Source of the DNA: Ornithodoros turicata
Lineage: Eukaryota; Arthropoda; Arachnida; Ixodida; Argasidae
NCBI RefSeq assembly: GCF_037126465.1
Contig: NC_088202.1
Span: forward strand, 131,020,123 to 131,084,122
Reading direction: 5' to 3'
Length of the DNA stretch: 64,000 nucleotides
Shown: piece by piece, positions 30,601 through 41,338 of the stretch
Position numbering within the stretch: position 1 is the stretch's first letter
Layout: every line of letters starts with the position of its first letter
The notes under the pieces: model-generated
Seen by the model: the letters and a program-made list of their open reading frames with translations, nothing else
The model's database searches: none
What the model was told of the DNA's origin: nothing
Program-made: the position numbers and the translations under genes

Positions 30601-31455
30601 CGATATCGCAAATTGGATGTTAGGGTATCCATGGGAGGTTCACAGGGGGTGTACCCTGTTACCCACTCTTAATAATAAAACTTTTGAAATCCACGCTAAG
30701 AAATCCACCCTTCAAAATCCATCCCTTTGAAATTCACGCTGTCAAAATAAATCACATTTGGTCTATGCAGTCCAGTGTTAAGCATGGTTTCACGTGAGAA
30801 AAACAGTGTTTAAGAGGATCACACTCCAGAATAACGAGTGTTTATGCAATTCTGTGTCGTATTCAGCATGTATCTCTCAATTATTCATTAATTTAATTAA
30901 GTTATAGGCGTAAATAACTACGCGTATATGAATACTAGGAAAACAACGCTTCAGCGGTTCGGCCGTTCGGCTACCATTGGGAACGAGGGTATCTGAGAAA
31001 ATAAAGTAACGACGGAGTCGTATGGTTCGTACGGTGTTGCGGAGGTGCTGCATAAAAAAAGGATAATCACTGCAAACTCTAACAAAGCATATGTTTCTTC
31101 TGCCGATTTCGGACGGTTATTTTTCAGACGTGTAACGACTTGGTGTGCTAACACGCGTGCAACTCATGAAGTAATTCATGGGTGAAGTGACACTGATGCA
31201 GTCGTAGCTGTTTTGGACCGGATATGCATGGGGTAGTGAAAAATGTCAGGATGAGCAACATATAAAACGTACCGCAACATTGCTGTGTCAACCATTTTTC
31301 ACGACGTTAATCACGTAAACATCATGTGAACGTCTCTTGCTTTCCTCGGCCTCAGCCTACGAAGAACCGTTAATGTTTAGGTTTGACAAGTGCCGCGAAA
31401 AGTGATTCAGCAAGGTAAAACTGTGCCTTGAACACCGTCGTAGAAGGGAGGTGTT
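30601..31455. other. Non-coding stretch
   Basis: Four imperfect copies of an AAATCCAC-type word lie at 30688-30745. Nothing else recognised. Confidence 0.35.
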
Positions 31456-32040
31456 CAATTAGATCACAGTGAAAGATAGCAAAGGACTGTTACTGGTCAT
31501 GCAGAAAGCAGATCTCGTTGATCAATGGATTGTACAAATTGTCTTCCTGTCAATGGACAACTGACATTTTTCTCCCATCTATACTGAGAAATGTTGACCC
31601 AGAGCTTGGCTTCTGGATGCCACAGAACACTTCTCGCCGAAATGGTGCACTGTGACGCATGGACTGTGAACTCAATGGGGTATTTACAGCTCAGTGGCAT
31701 TACCACCTGAGGCATGTTGACTGCCTCTGATGCTGTCACTGCAGTGCTCTAGAAGACCCCGAGCATATTCTTCGTCATTGCCCACACTACCGAGCTTTCC
31801 AAACTGCCATTTTCAGATCTCTCAATAATCTGGAGTCCTGCCCCTCTCTCTAAAATTGCTTGGCCTATGGCTAAATCAAGCCCACGAATGCCTGCCCTCA
31901 AAGCTCTCTTGACAATTTTGGACTCCATGGGACATTATTTCCTTCCTCACACCAGCAGCAGCTATGGGGTAGAGTGTTGCCCGTGGCGATGAAACTCCCT
32001 GCCCATCTCAAAATAAAGTTAATGTTGAAACGATTAACTC
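31456..32040 (+). mobile_element. LINE tail, better preserved relative of the flank fragments
   Basis: Plus strand about 31740-31980 reads ALEDPEHILRHCPHYRAF, then, in another frame, PRMPALKALLTILDSMGHYF and SSSYGVECCPWR. It is the same tail as at 60890 (TVGLRSLY and WGGVLPLATK) and, truncated, at 15000, 24113, 36891 and 38063. The part before about 31735 is uncertain. Confidence 0.65.
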
Positions 32041-32447
32041 CATTTCTTATAACTTTCTTGAACAGCATCTCCAACTTGTGCGAGGTGGTTTAAACCACTC
32101 TTATAACTACGTGTTCTATGTAACCTAGGAATGCTGGTATGTGGGTGAAGTGGCTAGTTTGCCACAGTACTAGAAATAGGAACACAAATGGGTGATAAAT
32201 CTGCTACAGAATCTGGGCTAAGAGGATAAGCACTTCGAATAATCACAATTTTTAGTACCATGCAGAGGAAGATAGAGTAGAGTACTTTCAAATTTTGTAC
32301 TACTTTTTCTGAGTTAGTTGTAATTATGCTGCAGCTACATGGCAGCAGTTAAAATGCTATTCACAATTGCCAAAACTTCATGCTAGCACTCAATTCTTTT
32401 TAAAAACTTTGGTTGGTGATGTGATGAATGTTTCGGTGACTTCCGTA

Positions 32448-32639
32448 GGTCCGGTTTCACCAACTCTGGTAACTGAACCAAGATCAAGAGTTGCCAATTT
32501 TTTAGCTTAACACACACTTCTTTTTTTCCATCGGTGATGTGGTGAATGTTTCAGTAATAATAACTCCTTTAGTGAAGCGGAGAGTTTAATGACCATTCAT
32601 CTTAGTTCAGATGCTGAAAAGGTTGGTGAAACTGGGTCA
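32448..32639. mobile_element. 192-bp TIR element (MITE), TA target site
   Basis: GGTCCGGTTTCACCAAC and TGACCCAGTTTCACCAAC (complement) mark the ends, with TA outside each. The arms continue with CTGAACCAAGAT against CTGAACTAAGAT. The word GGTGATGTGGTGAATGTTTC also occurs twice around it (32415 and 32533). Confidence 0.75.
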
Positions 32640-33044
32640 TAATGTAGCCTTTGTGTTCTCGTGCTGTGCAATGGTTTTTCGAGGGATTCAAACTACAAAA
32701 AAGGTTAATAATAAAAAAACTTTCTTGGCATACCTATTTATACCTACTTACATACATGTCCCGGACAGCACTTAAGAAACTCAACAGAATATAAATGTCG
32801 TCATGACGTTGGTAGACATACTGAAACCGAAACAAATCGGAAGGGGAGGGCTGGATTTCACGAATGGGCACTTGTTCGCTGCCTCCGCTTGAAAGAAAAG
32901 TAGTACGGAAAGTCGCGTGCCCTTTCAGAGACCACTGTAATTCCCTCAAGACCGTGCCTTTTAGGCGCGACCTTGTCCGTCCCTAGATTTGAGCGTAGCC
33001 AAACTGCACCAAATTGGTGGCGCTGTTGAACAGTATGACGTCAT
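32640..33044. other. Non-coding stretch
   Basis: No feature recognised. The last 100 bp is GC-richer and could be a leader for the next ORF. Confidence 0.3.
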
Positions 33045-33695
33045 TTGTTTACAAACCGGAAGATGTCTATTGATGCCACAGGATATAAAGTCTACATACT
33101 TCTGTGCAGTTCTGTAAATTTTCTTATGCTCTCTGTGTTTCCTGTGCTAATTCTGCAGCTGTCCTGGGGGAGATTCAACCCACAATTTGGGAAACAGTAC
33201 TTATTTCACGCCCATTCACCATACCCAAACCACAATATGACAATACGTGTTGCCTGTTTGTTCAGCCTTTTACAAACTTACTTATACATACTGCATCCAT
33301 TATCATGGCTATGGCAGGAACAAGCAGTCTGCAAAGATTTGTTCAAGGTATGTTCCCTGTTTCCACCACAAATCGCATTCTGTTTGGCAATTGTAGAAGG
33401 CAAAAAGCTGTACTTAAAAACGTTGATATTTGAACAGAGGGCACAATATTCAGATGATGTGCACAGCCTAGTGAAGAAGGTCCTGGGAGGACAATTAAAG
33501 TATGAATCCTCTAAGCTGATCCTCAGCATACTGTTTAGTGATAAACCTAACAGCCTTCAACTGAACCATTTCCAAACCGTTTCCAAGGCACTTTGTACAA
33601 GGGTTTTGTATGCCAGCAGCGTAGTGTCTGCGAAAGGTAGCTTTCGTGTACACTTCAAGAAGACAATTTTTTTAAGAGCCTTAGAAGACACATAA
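33045..33695 (+). CDS. Unrecognised ORF, 216 aa, possible membrane protein or fossil
   Basis: It is the longest unassigned open frame in the window. It starts MFTNRKMSIDATGYKVYIL, has a hydrophobic stretch at about residues 17-40 and another at about 70-90, then a more polar half (FEQRAQYSDDVHSLVKKVLG) to a stop at 33695. A second frame (33104-33433, 109 codons) is open over the first half, and the two could be pieces of one ancestral frame with a shift. I recognise no family. It may be a degenerate transposon or host pseudogene. Confidence 0.3.
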   Translation: MFTNRKMSIDATGYKVYILLCSSVNFLMLSVFPVLILQLSWGRFNPQFGKQYLFHAHSPYPNHNMTIRVACLFSLLQTYLYILHPLSWLWQEQAVCKDLFKVCSLFPPQIAFCLAIVEGKKLYLKTLIFEQRAQYSDDVHSLVKKVLGGQLKYESSKLILSILFSDKPNSLQLNHFQTVSKALCTRVLYASSVVSAKGSFRVHFKKTIFLRALEDT

Positions 33696-35300
33696 CTAAT
33701 GTGTGATTTCCACTAAAGATCGGAAGAGAGGTGCACACCTAAATACCAGAAACCCTAAACTCAATTAATAGTAGGACCAAAATTTCGAGGGAATATATTG
33801 AGGTTTGTCTTGTTCACAAAAGAAATCATTGCACACTCTGCAAAGTTCATGTGTAGTTTCCATGGCCTACATCAATCATAAACATCGCAAACGACTCATT
33901 GAGCATAGTCGGTCCGCGGTACGGAAAGTGAAACGCATCATTGCCCATTGTGAACATGGTCATGCAAGAGTGCTTGCGGTTTTGCATTTCTCACTAGTTT
34001 CTTTTATCACTTTGTTATGAGATGACTAATGTTTTGCCAATTCAACACGCACATAATTATACTTTAGAACAACTTGTTTACAAAGCATATGTACTCGTAT
34101 GCACTTCCTTTAAACGCTCCAGCGGTCTTTCTCTCCCGTAACATATCTCAGCCGGTGCAGCATGTCATATAGGTAACACAATTTTGGCACACTATTTACT
34201 TGATATATCCAACAAGCAGAGGTATCGGATCTTTGTGCCAAAATGGTGTGCCACGTGTCCGTGTAAAGACGAGTCGCTTAGATGGAATAGGTATAGCTCC
34301 TTGATGTTGAATGCATTGAATGGCTTGATCTTTACACCGTGGATTTTTTCGTTTATTCTCGAAGTTTATTTTGCGAAGTGCAAACCAGAGTGATCCCCTT
34401 CACAGAGAGCCCGTTTACGTAAAAAGTACATCCATGCGACTGCCAGATTCCTACTGTTTTCACATCCCAGAACCGTCGCATAGACATCTATTTTGGATAT
34501 TTGGATGTTCCGGGGATATTTTAAAATTTATGCTATTTTCGCGTTGAATCAATTTGAAACTGATAGTTATTGATTGCTGTAGCAAGTAAAGGCTGCACAC
34601 AGTAATTAAACAAAAAGGCATCTACTTTTGGCAGCACACCCCGCTTGTGGAAGGGTGCACAGCGACCTTTCGGCCCTAATCCAAGATAAATGCAGACCGC
34701 AGGTTAATAAATGTGCTCCCGCCTTTCACCATATCAGACGCAGGGTCCCTTTTTGGCCCCTCAACCGCGTACGCGGATTTCAAGAGATACCAGAGCGAGC
34801 ATATACTGAAATACAAATTGTTGGAGTGCGTTCGTCAAGTGTAGCGTGGCGTATCACATTGGTAACGGTGACAACGTCTTTACAGTTAATTTGCGAGTCT
34901 GCAAACCACGTCAGCTTATACCTGCGAACGTTCCTGACACCCCATCCTAGCAGCTATCGTGTTTTTAACTCAAGCTACCGCCTATAATGTGATTACTTGG
35001 TAAATAACGTAGTAAACCCCAAAATTTTCCCCGTTTGCTTACGTCATGCCACTAACGGTCACGTGTCGTAGATGTCTCCGAAAAATAACGCGCGATTGCT
35101 CCCTTCTTTTTACATCTACCAGATGTCCCGGGGATATACAAAGTAAGACGAAGTCACGTTGTGGACGTACAGGTAACGTCGCATAGACGTGGCGGATATA
35201 TGCGACGTGTGCGACCTTTGTGGGACGTACCTAGGATATTTCTGGTTTACTGAGCCGTAGTCCAGAGTGTGATATCCAGTATGGGAAGGTGGTCGCTACC
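33696..35300. other. Non-coding stretch
   Basis: Short ORFs at 33805, 34184 and 34628 show no family resemblance or regulatory context. Nothing else supported. Confidence 0.35.
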
Positions 35301-36420
35301 TCTCGTCTCCACGTCCACAGGCCATGTAAGATAATTCAGAATGTCTGGAGAGCAAATCGTTAGATCCAGGCATGAGCTGGAGGAATTACGAATGAAAGTT
35401 GGTGACCCGTCGTTGAGTATGTACAGCTCTAGGGATCGGTCCTGGCCAACGTATGCTCATGTCGTAAAAACCGGTATAGAAACGCGAAATGAACCTTGAT
35501 CCACAGAAAAGACCGGAACCTCGGCGTCAGCTCAACCTTCCACAAGAACTGCAACGTCATCGCGTCCTATACCTAGCCCAAGGAACACTGCTAACCTGAA
35601 CCAGTCCCGTAGGCCTTACTCAGAGACTTCAGCTCCTGTAGCACTCCCGCAAAGCTGTGACTCGCAGGGAAACTTCCTGCGCCTCTTGTGCAACATGTTC
35701 TTCATTGCTCTCCGTACTATCATCGCTGCGTCTCCGGCTTCTCGGAGACTTCCTAAGGTACATGCGTTTCTGGCCATCGAGTCTGTATTGAAGAGCTCTG
35801 CCTCCTTCGGGAACTCAGCGTACCACCATGAATAAGCTGTACAGATAGACTACGATTGCGCAATGGAACGCTAGGGGCCTGTGTAGCAAGATGAGTGACC
35901 TTCGTGACCTACTGTACAAGTACCAGTTTCCAGTTCTAGTAATCAGTGAAGCAAAAGTACCGGCAACTTTTCCTGTTTCACGCTACGTTACATACAATTC
36001 CCACCGGCCTGCAGGCTTGAGCCGCGGCATGCTCTGTGTGAGGCAAGATCTTCCTGCGACACTCCTCCGGAATTCACAAACGGACTCTTGTGAGTTTGTG
36101 CAGTACAAGGTGCGGTTCAGCAGCACACAGTGACTATTGTCAGCATTTACTTATCTCCAGCCACCACAATTCCTGAGAGCATGCTGCGAGAGATATTCTC
36201 CGGACTTTCAGCACCTTTCATAGCGAGCGATGACTTCAATGCCCGTAACGTCATAAGGGGTAGCACCCGAAGTGACAACAGGGGAAGAATGCTGTCTAAT
36301 ATCATCGAAGCGTGCGGGGCAGGGGAATTCGCAAAAAGAAGCAGATATTTAGGGAGCTCTAGCACATCGCAAGGGAAACAAACAAAAAGAAAAAGGAAGT
36401 TTTCAAGTGCAGGATCAGCA
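35301..36420 (+). mobile_element. LINE 5' part: ORF1 end and AP endonuclease
   Basis: At 35500-35790, an ORF1-like proline/serine-rich stretch ends in LRLLCNMFFIALRTIIAASP. A new frame follows, IAQWNARGLCSKMSDLRDLL (35853-35912), the N-terminal QWN block of APE-type endonucleases, then VLVISEAKVP (the catalytic-glutamate strand) and FIASDDFNARN (compare GDFNA). Frames shift near 36130 and the match ends near 36375. The RT part is absent; the RNase H remnant at 12336 lies at the equivalent place in the other block, but I cannot show they are one family. Confidence 0.75.
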
Positions 36421-36654
36421 ACGTGATGCCAGCTACTTCAAATGAATCAGGTGCTTGGCGTACCATATTTTCGGAACCGTTATCGTAAGACCTTCCAATC
36501 TGCAAATATCTTCTAATCCTTCCTACCATTCTAAACCTCCCTACTGAACCGGTGCCGCAATACGTAAACAAACGAGGGTGAGCTGTGTGACGTCACAGGA
36601 CACCGACGCCCCAAAAGCGCGATCCCTGTCGTCGAACATGCACGTGGCCGGGAA

Positions 36655-37955
36655 ATGCCGGCCCAAGGAAATGAAGGCGGCATAACTTTGCTAGGCACCA
36701 CAGCAGCAGCCTCTTTTATGCCACTGACACCACCAATGACATTCGTTTTCTCATCGGGCGGGACGGACGGGATCATCGCATTTGATCATCGCATATGCTT
36801 CAGACGCCATCATCGGGGCGGATTTTCTACGCTATTTTTACTTTCTGGTCGACGTGAAGCGACGTAGGCTGCTTGACAACACCACCGGCCTGTGGTGGGA
36901 CAGGGCTCTCGCCGTTTCTCTCTATGAAAATTGCTTGGTCCCTGGCCTAATCCAGCCGACCAACGCTCCGGGCTGACGTCTTGTTTGACCTTTTTGGACA
37001 CAATGGGACTTCGATCCTTATTGTGAAGGGGCTCATTATTTCATTCCCCACGTGCGCCCCGGAACACGAGCAAGGCGCAAGTCGACTAGCCCTGCCCTCA
37101 TGCGATCTGCAGCTTCACCACACTTTAGTGGTATTCTCAAGGAGTTTTCGGACGTCGTGAGATTACCACCCACGGACACTTCCTGTCGCCACACGACGGC
37201 GGACCACCAAAGGCTTTTCTGTACATGCGACACCACGTCAACTACCACCCGAAGCTTTGCCATCGCCCGTCCTTAGTTTGATCACCTCCTAGCGCTCGGG
37301 AACCTACGAGCCTCCAGCAGTCCTTGGGCCTCTGCCTTACATATGGTCCCACAAAAAGATCCAGGGGATTGGTGCCCGTGTGGCGATTAACGTGCGTCAT
37401 TTCTAACCGGTATCTTATTGCGCATGCGTATGCGTATGACTCTGTCAATAACCTCCACGCTGCTGCGGTGTTTTCCAAGATTAACTCCTGTGGAGACCGC
37501 GGACATAGCAAACACTACCATAAGACGCCCTTCAGCCTCCTCACGGAGAAATGCACTGGGTGTGATTCGAACCAGCGGTTGTACATCACACTACGCGCCA
37601 TCGGCTCCAAAACCGCAGACAAGGTGCTGGGAGCTCGACGACTTGGCGCACATGCAAACATACTGTTTACCCAGGCGTCTTGTTTTGTACAATGCCGCGG
37701 TGTTAGAGCTGGAATCGTAGAGGACGTAATCTGCGAGATTGGTTCTGCGGGTTATGGGCTGCGCAGATGCATTTAACCTATGTATACATACAGTTTTTGT
37801 ATTGATTAGGGGCTCGTGCGGATAAATCCAGGACAAACAAGTGCACGTATATATACGTCTGACTATATCTTGCAACAAAGCAGTGAGCTGTATGGCGATA
37901 CACTATTTACATGGTACTTGGTATTTAAATCCCTGAAATGTCTATCCGAGTACCA
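36655..37955 (+). mobile_element. Ty3/gypsy pol fossil, second block copy
   Basis: Homologous to 13511-14764. IIGADFLRYFYFLVDVKRRR (36806-36865) is better preserved here, followed by the region matching ALPS/HHTLVVF and the KKDPG..WCPCGD RT entry near 37350-37390. It lies 3' of copy 5, as its sister lies 3' of copy 3. A LINE piece at 36891-37057 interrupts it. Confidence 0.8.
36891..37057 (+). mobile_element. LINE tail piece inserted in gypsy block
   Basis: Defined against 13890, where the uninterrupted block reads CACCGGCCTG then the CGCAAGTCGACTAGCCCT side. The insert holds the TTGCTTGGTCCCTGGCCTAA, then TTGGACACAATGGGACTTCG words of the LINE tail. Confidence 0.75.
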
Positions 37956-38062
37956 AGGAGATGGCCACGAGATGAGAATGGTTCTTGCATCCCCAATCTT
38001 CTCCGCAGAGGAGCTTCCACATTTGGACTGCCCCAACGAGCAGGCCGATGCCCTCTGACCCG

Positions 38063-38237
38063 GGAATAGAAGGCAAGGGATGGCGATTGGCAATTTCCAT
38101 ACCTTGCGCGCCTATGGCCCTGATAAACGAGTGACCTGTAGGAGTCTCGACTGTGACGCTAGGTTTCTCTTAGTCAGCTGGACACTCGCCCCTTCTCTCT
38201 ATAAATTTGCTTGGTCCCTGGCCTACTAAGCTGGGAG
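38063..38237 (+). mobile_element. LINE tail fragment in copy 5 flank
   Basis: Same insertion as beside copies 3 and 4, cut at TTGGTCCCTGGCCTA, where P-type flank begins. Just before it (37956-38058), a stretch encoding CPNEQADAL fills the place where copies 3 and 4 have a MITE. Confidence 0.6.
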
Positions 38238-38960
38238 ACTGAGTGAATGAGTACCAAGAGGTTCTTTGTTTTCTTTTTTAACCTTGCTCTTACCTTGCTC
38301 TTTGAATCTACGGCATCAAAATGGTTAAAAAGTGCTTGTGTTATAAAATCCACACGTATGAGCATGCGGAATGCAATAATAGGATTTTTTTTCTCCCTCT
38401 TAATGCTCAGATTTCGTCTCTGTACATCGCGCAGAATGTAACTTCAACGTATATGTTTGTAAGAGCGTAAAACTTACTCAGTACTAATGGAACTGTGCTT
38501 TTATAATGGTACAGGTTCGTAAAAGTTCCACTGACAGCACGCATTGATAAAGCGGGGATATATACTTAGTGCAGTGCGAAACATAAGTCAAACACACATC
38601 GACACACACACACAAGACGAAAGCCATGAGTGATACCTAGCTCCGCAGGTGCGTAAGGCTTCCAATGCAAGTTTTTTTAACGCACCTACACCTAAGTAAC
38701 TTAGAAGCTGGAACACCATACTCTAGATGGACGCAAATAAAACTTCCAGACAATTTCACGTTAATCCCTCTTTCTACATTATCTGAAAGATTCTTGAGCA
38801 GTCGTCAAAATCGTGTCAGTGTATAAGGCAATCTATCAGCTAACTTTTGCAAACACAGCACTCAATATTTATGTATTTATAAAAAAATCGTGCGCAGTGA
38901 TCAAGTAACGTGGTATAACCATATCACAAGAGACCCATGGAAAAGAAAGTCTAATGATAT
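38238..38960 (-). repeat. M13 unit 3' flank, P type (copy 5)
   Basis: Starts GCTGGGAGACTGAGTGAATG and carries GCATCAAAATGGTT, as beside copy 2. It includes a (CA)n-like run near 38591-38613. Confidence 0.85.
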
Positions 38961-41039
38961 TCATCCTTCCCAGGGTTCGTCCTCACTGTGCGAATGTGAG
39001 AAATCGATGTACATGGGTTGTCCTGGTTTACAGCCGAAAGCCGCAGCAAAGCCATTAACCTGTGGTACTATCATATTGCACAATGCATCTTCCCTTACAC
39101 CTGCTTCAGCGGGGCCGCAGTTCAAAAAACAGGCAGTCAGGAAAAAGAGGCGCTTCACATCAAAACCACCAACAATGTCCGTCGAGTTCACAAGGTTGTG
39201 ACGTATTACTTCTCTGTAAGCAGCATTGATAGCCATAGCGCGATACAGAAGAAACAACTGTTCGATTGACTCAATCTCAAGCGCTGTATTTGTCAGAAGG
39301 TCAAAGATGGCCTCTGAGTAGTTGAGAACTCTCTGATACACGACTTCAGAAAATGCCTGAATACGTTGTTGATCACTCACGCGAAAGTCGTCGCCGGCGA
39401 AGTGCACAAAATACATGAGCTGGAACATGTTTCGGGCTATGTATGCGCCCAAGGTGGCCATCTTCGCCTGAAGTGGAACCGACTTCGTTATGATGGGTGG
39501 ACTGAGGAACAGCATAGGCACTTGTATCTCACGAGCCACGAGCAACCGGTAAACTGGAATACTGCCGACAAGCGGCAGATGCAGGACGTCGCGAAGAGGA
39601 CGCCGTATAGAGTCTTTGAAAACGCGTGCGTTCGACTTCGCAACTGTGCGATACATGTGGAAGAAGTTGCCCTTCAAGAATGGGATGTACTTGTAAATTT
39701 TATCCAGTGCTACCCATGTGGACGTCATGTTGAACTCCCCCACCGAAATGGTATCTAATTCACGGCCAAATGCTTCAGCCGCCGTGGCGCTGTCACAACG
39801 TACCACGTGATCAACAGCGTGGCGTGCATGACTATAGATGTCGAATATTTCGCTCTTGTCAGGGATTGACATCAGGACGTATTGAGAGATGAGCAAAGGC
39901 ATCAGATCGATGATGCCTTCAAAGCAGCGCTGGGTGATATATGTATTGGTGCCGTCTGCTTCATTCAGGTCCTTCATTAGTTGGTAGGTAAGGTACGTAG
40001 ATGTAAAAGGTGACAAGTACCAGACTAAATAGGTGCCGATATATAGCTTCAGTCTTGCAAGTGTCTCGGTATCACGAAGGTAGAAGCGATTGAAGTTATA
40101 GAACAGCCTGCGCTGAAGGCAGATGATATTGTCTTCAGGCCACAGTTGAGAGTTGTCGGGTAAGTGGCGGTTAACAGCTAGGCGGAGCTCAAAGTCGTCT
40201 AGGTTCACGTATTGTGGTAGGTATACGCCGAACCGACTCTTCATGGCATCACTCATTACCTCGTGAGCTGCTAGAACATCCTTAATCATGCGTCCGTATG
40301 ACCGACCCTTACCTCCGATCCTCTCTGCACACCGTCGGATGTATGTCTCAGCGGCGTTCGATTTCGTCAGCTTATTCATATGTTCTAGCCACTGAAGGAT
40401 GCTGTAGTCCACTGTCATGTACAGTATATTTTGCTTTGGAAACCTGGGATGGCGACCAACCGTGAACACCCAGAAGAGTGGCACTCCGTAGTCCAAAGAT
40501 GAGCCCACAAAGATATCCAGGATATCGAGTCTTGTCGCAGGCGTCTTTTCGGGCCAAGAAAGTTTAAGCGACCTCAGAAAGTCCTTTAAGGAGTCTTCCT
40601 GCCCAGCGTGCATAGTGCAGGCGGTTAACAACACCGATGCTTTTTCCTTGGAGTTCTGGCGATCTTCGTGAGCATTACCTCCGGTAAGAACAATCTCTTT
40701 CAAAAGAGCGTGAAGATGATATGCTTCGTACTTTTCCCTCGGGGTGCTGAAGCGTCGACCTGCGTACTTTCTCCACATTCCACACACGTGATCGTAGAAG
40801 TTGTCGCAAGGATCCGCTGATAGGTTGATGGAATGGTTCATGTCGCGTTCCAGGGAGAGACACTCAACTCCTTGGCATCTGAGAATGCTGTTCGAGATGG
40901 CGAGTGGGACAAGTACGGCGAAGAGAGTTGCTTCGGCAGTGAATATTGCCACAAATATTGCGTAGAAGAAGCAAGAGTAAGAGCGGCTCCTGCGAGATTT
41001 TAACGGTGACCGGAGGGAAGATGCGTCGCCTTCGGCCAT
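38961..41039 (-). CDS. M13 neprilysin-like pseudopeptidase, copy 5 (B-P type), 692 aa
   Basis: An intact single-exon ORF; start at 41039 (MAEGDASS), with an in-frame ATG four codons upstream. The tail LKSRRSRSYS and anchor are almost those of copy 3 (B type). M13 signature PCDNFYDHVCGMW. The middle (IPFLKGNFFHMYRTVAKSN) pairs with copy 4, and the 3' part (VYQRVLNYSEAIFDLLTNTA) pairs with copy 2. HExxH is RNMFQ (536-540); ENxxxD is TNTAL. The FFLTACFLNCG and NGFAAAFGCKPGQPM tail is intact. No zinc ligands remain, so it is predicted inactive. The B-type 5' flank has the TATA/CArG-like box. Confidence 0.93.
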   Translation of the reverse strand: MAEGDASSLRSPLKSRRSRSYSCFFYAIFVAIFTAEATLFAVLVPLAISNSILRCQGVECLSLERDMNHSINLSADPCDNFYDHVCGMWRKYAGRRFSTPREKYEAYHLHALLKEIVLTGGNAHEDRQNSKEKASVLLTACTMHAGQEDSLKDFLRSLKLSWPEKTPATRLDILDIFVGSSLDYGVPLFWVFTVGRHPRFPKQNILYMTVDYSILQWLEHMNKLTKSNAAETYIRRCAERIGGKGRSYGRMIKDVLAAHEVMSDAMKSRFGVYLPQYVNLDDFELRLAVNRHLPDNSQLWPEDNIICLQRRLFYNFNRFYLRDTETLARLKLYIGTYLVWYLSPFTSTYLTYQLMKDLNEADGTNTYITQRCFEGIIDLMPLLISQYVLMSIPDKSEIFDIYSHARHAVDHVVRCDSATAAEAFGRELDTISVGEFNMTSTWVALDKIYKYIPFLKGNFFHMYRTVAKSNARVFKDSIRRPLRDVLHLPLVGSIPVYRLLVAREIQVPMLFLSPPIITKSVPLQAKMATLGAYIARNMFQLMYFVHFAGDDFRVSDQQRIQAFSEVVYQRVLNYSEAIFDLLTNTALEIESIEQLFLLYRAMAINAAYREVIRHNLVNSTDIVGGFDVKRLFFLTACFLNCGPAEAGVREDALCNMIVPQVNGFAAAFGCKPGQPMYIDFSHSHSEDEPWEG

Positions 41040-41338
41040 GGTTCGTTCCAACAGTGATGGCTGAGCGGGTAACGCGTAACGTCATGCACAAGGGGACTCG
41101 TGCTAGCTTGCGTGCCTACCGTGCCTACGTAAAGTTCTTCTTCTTCCCAAAAATGGGCTGGATAGCCAACGTCACCCATATAAGGAAAGATACCTCCTCT
41201 TCTTTCTTCGCCATATGGACGTGTAAGGTAACAAGAACTACTACATCAATGACGATGGGATGAGGTGTTGCAAGGTAATAGAATGACAAAGGAGTGCAAT
41301 GCCGGATCCCATGGCTGGATCTCGTGGCCGAACCTGGT
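41040..41338 (-). repeat. 5' flank of copy 5, B type, no SINE
   Basis: Collinear with copy 3's flank but with the SINE site empty (41262). It ends at CGTGGCCGAACCTGGTAG, where segment X begins; in copy 3 about 2.4 kb lies between. Confidence 0.8.
41176..41185 (-). promoter_or_regulatory. TATA/CArG-like box of copy 5
   Basis: CCTTATATGG on the gene strand, about 137 bp before the ATG, same place as in copy 3. Confidence 0.4.
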
